Source: Clostridiales bacterium UBA735 (GTDB lineage: Bacteria > Bacillota > Clostridia > Oscillospirales > Oscillospiraceae). Taken from it: DNA of 13,599 nucleotides. Position numbers and translations under genes: made by a program. The DNA is taken from NCBI GenBank assembly GCA_002298695.1, contig DBLB01000159.1, positions 1-13,599 of the forward strand, read 5' to 3'. A model generated the notes under the pieces. It did no database searches and was not told where the DNA came from. It worked only from the letters and a program-made list of their open reading frames with translations. Within the stretch, counting starts at the first letter, position 1; each line of letters opens with the position of its first letter. This document shows, piece after piece, positions 13,334 to 13,599 of this stretch.

Positions 13334-13599
13334 TCACTCCACCAGCCTATTTTCTTCGCCCCAAACGCAGAGCTGGTCAAGCACCTTCATCAGCGACTTT
13401 CCACGCTCGGAGAGAGAATACTCCACCTTCGGCGGGATCTGTGGGTACTCGGTGCGGACGATCAGCTTGTCTGCTTCCAGCTCCTTGAGGTTCGTGCTGA
13501 GGGTCTTGTCGGAAATGGTTTTCAGATACCGTTTCAGCTCATTGAACCGCACGGTTTCAAACTCCATCAGGCAGTAGAGAATGACCATCTTGTGCTTGC
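13334..13599 (-). CDS. HxlR-family winged-helix regulator (partial, 5' end outside the window)
   Basis: The last ~88 codons of an HxlR/MarR-like regulator. The visible protein contains the family hallmarks: KMVILYCLMEFETVRFNEL, the recognition-helix region ISDKTLSTNLKELEADKLIVR, and the wing PPKVEYSLSERGKSL followed by DQLCVWGEE. The reading frame stays open through the window edge (codons for K-H-K precede the first visible ATG at 13588), so that ATG is very likely internal and the true start lies beyond 13599. Full-length members are about 100-130 residues. HxlR proteins often control a divergent gene for a redox or stress enzyme, which here would be outside the window. The gene converges on the kdpDE-like operon across the 434-bp spacer. 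Confidence 0.88.
   Translation of the reverse strand, partial: KHKMVILYCLMEFETVRFNELKRYLKTISDKTLSTNLKELEADKLIVRTEYPQIPPKVEYSLSERGKSLMKVLDQLCVWGEENRLVE

Noticed and set aside
13041..13337. A 98-codon minus-strand reading frame in the gene-free region
   Set aside because: No family resemblance, no good ribosome site, and it crosses the long hairpin and palindromes; treated as non-coding.

Overview
The window looks like chromosomal DNA from a GC-rich, spore-forming Firmicute, most likely a clostridial gut-type organism of the Oscillospiraceae/Ruminococcaceae kind. The grounds are a SpoIIE-type sporulation phosphatase, a YmdB-type phosphodiesterase, YhaO/YhaN-like proteins, a clostridial-style CarD regulator, an S-layer-homology protein, GC-rich codons, and strong AGGAGG ribosome binding sites with GTG/TTG starts. 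The taxon is inferred from gene content; no search was run.

Layout. Positions 1-381 hold no gene but carry a repeat module. A minus-strand spoIIE-like gene (382-2148) is divergent from a CYTH-domain gene (2302-2910, plus), which ends at a strong terminator (2934-2969). Next comes a minus-strand pair: an ECF-type sigma factor (3835-4395) overlapping by 4 bp a single-pass membrane protein, probably its anti-sigma partner (2975-3838). An 82-114 bp divergent promoter region separates this pair from a tightly coupled plus-strand operon: ymdB-like phosphodiesterase (4510-5286), YhaO/SbcD-like metallophosphoesterase (5279-6358) and YhaN/SbcC-like ATPase with a central membrane hairpin (6355-8517). 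A CarD-family regulator (8678-9181) follows under its own promoter and terminator. After a 526-bp gene-free, hairpin-rich repeat zone comes a secreted SLH protein (9708-10940) with a terminator. Then a KdpD-like histidine kinase lacking the N-terminal KdpD/Usp domains (11108-12223) overlaps its OmpR/KdpE-like response regulator (12192-12899). The last 700 bp are a 434-bp gene-free, AT-richer stretch with inverted and direct repeats, then the 3' part of an HxlR-family regulator (minus, running off the window end).

How the parts work together. Two regulatory modules are self-contained: the sigma/anti-sigma pair and the KdpDE-like two-component system. Each has a plausible autoregulatory site. 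The sigma gene has an ECF-style TGAAAC-N16-CGTC promoter placed to give a very short leader to its TTG start. The kinase gene has a TTAACG-N5-TTAACG direct repeat with the 11-bp period typical of OmpR/PhoB-type regulators. The ymdB-yhaO-yhaN-like operon joins a phosphodiesterase of the RNA-processing/biofilm-switch family with an SbcCD-like pair.

Most of the window is ordinary core-genome content. I see no clear undescribed defence or mobile system. The best leads are the ECF promoter architecture, the operon combination, the mosaic hairpin-rich repeat family shared by 1-381 and 9182-9707, and a possible integration scar around 13050-13230.
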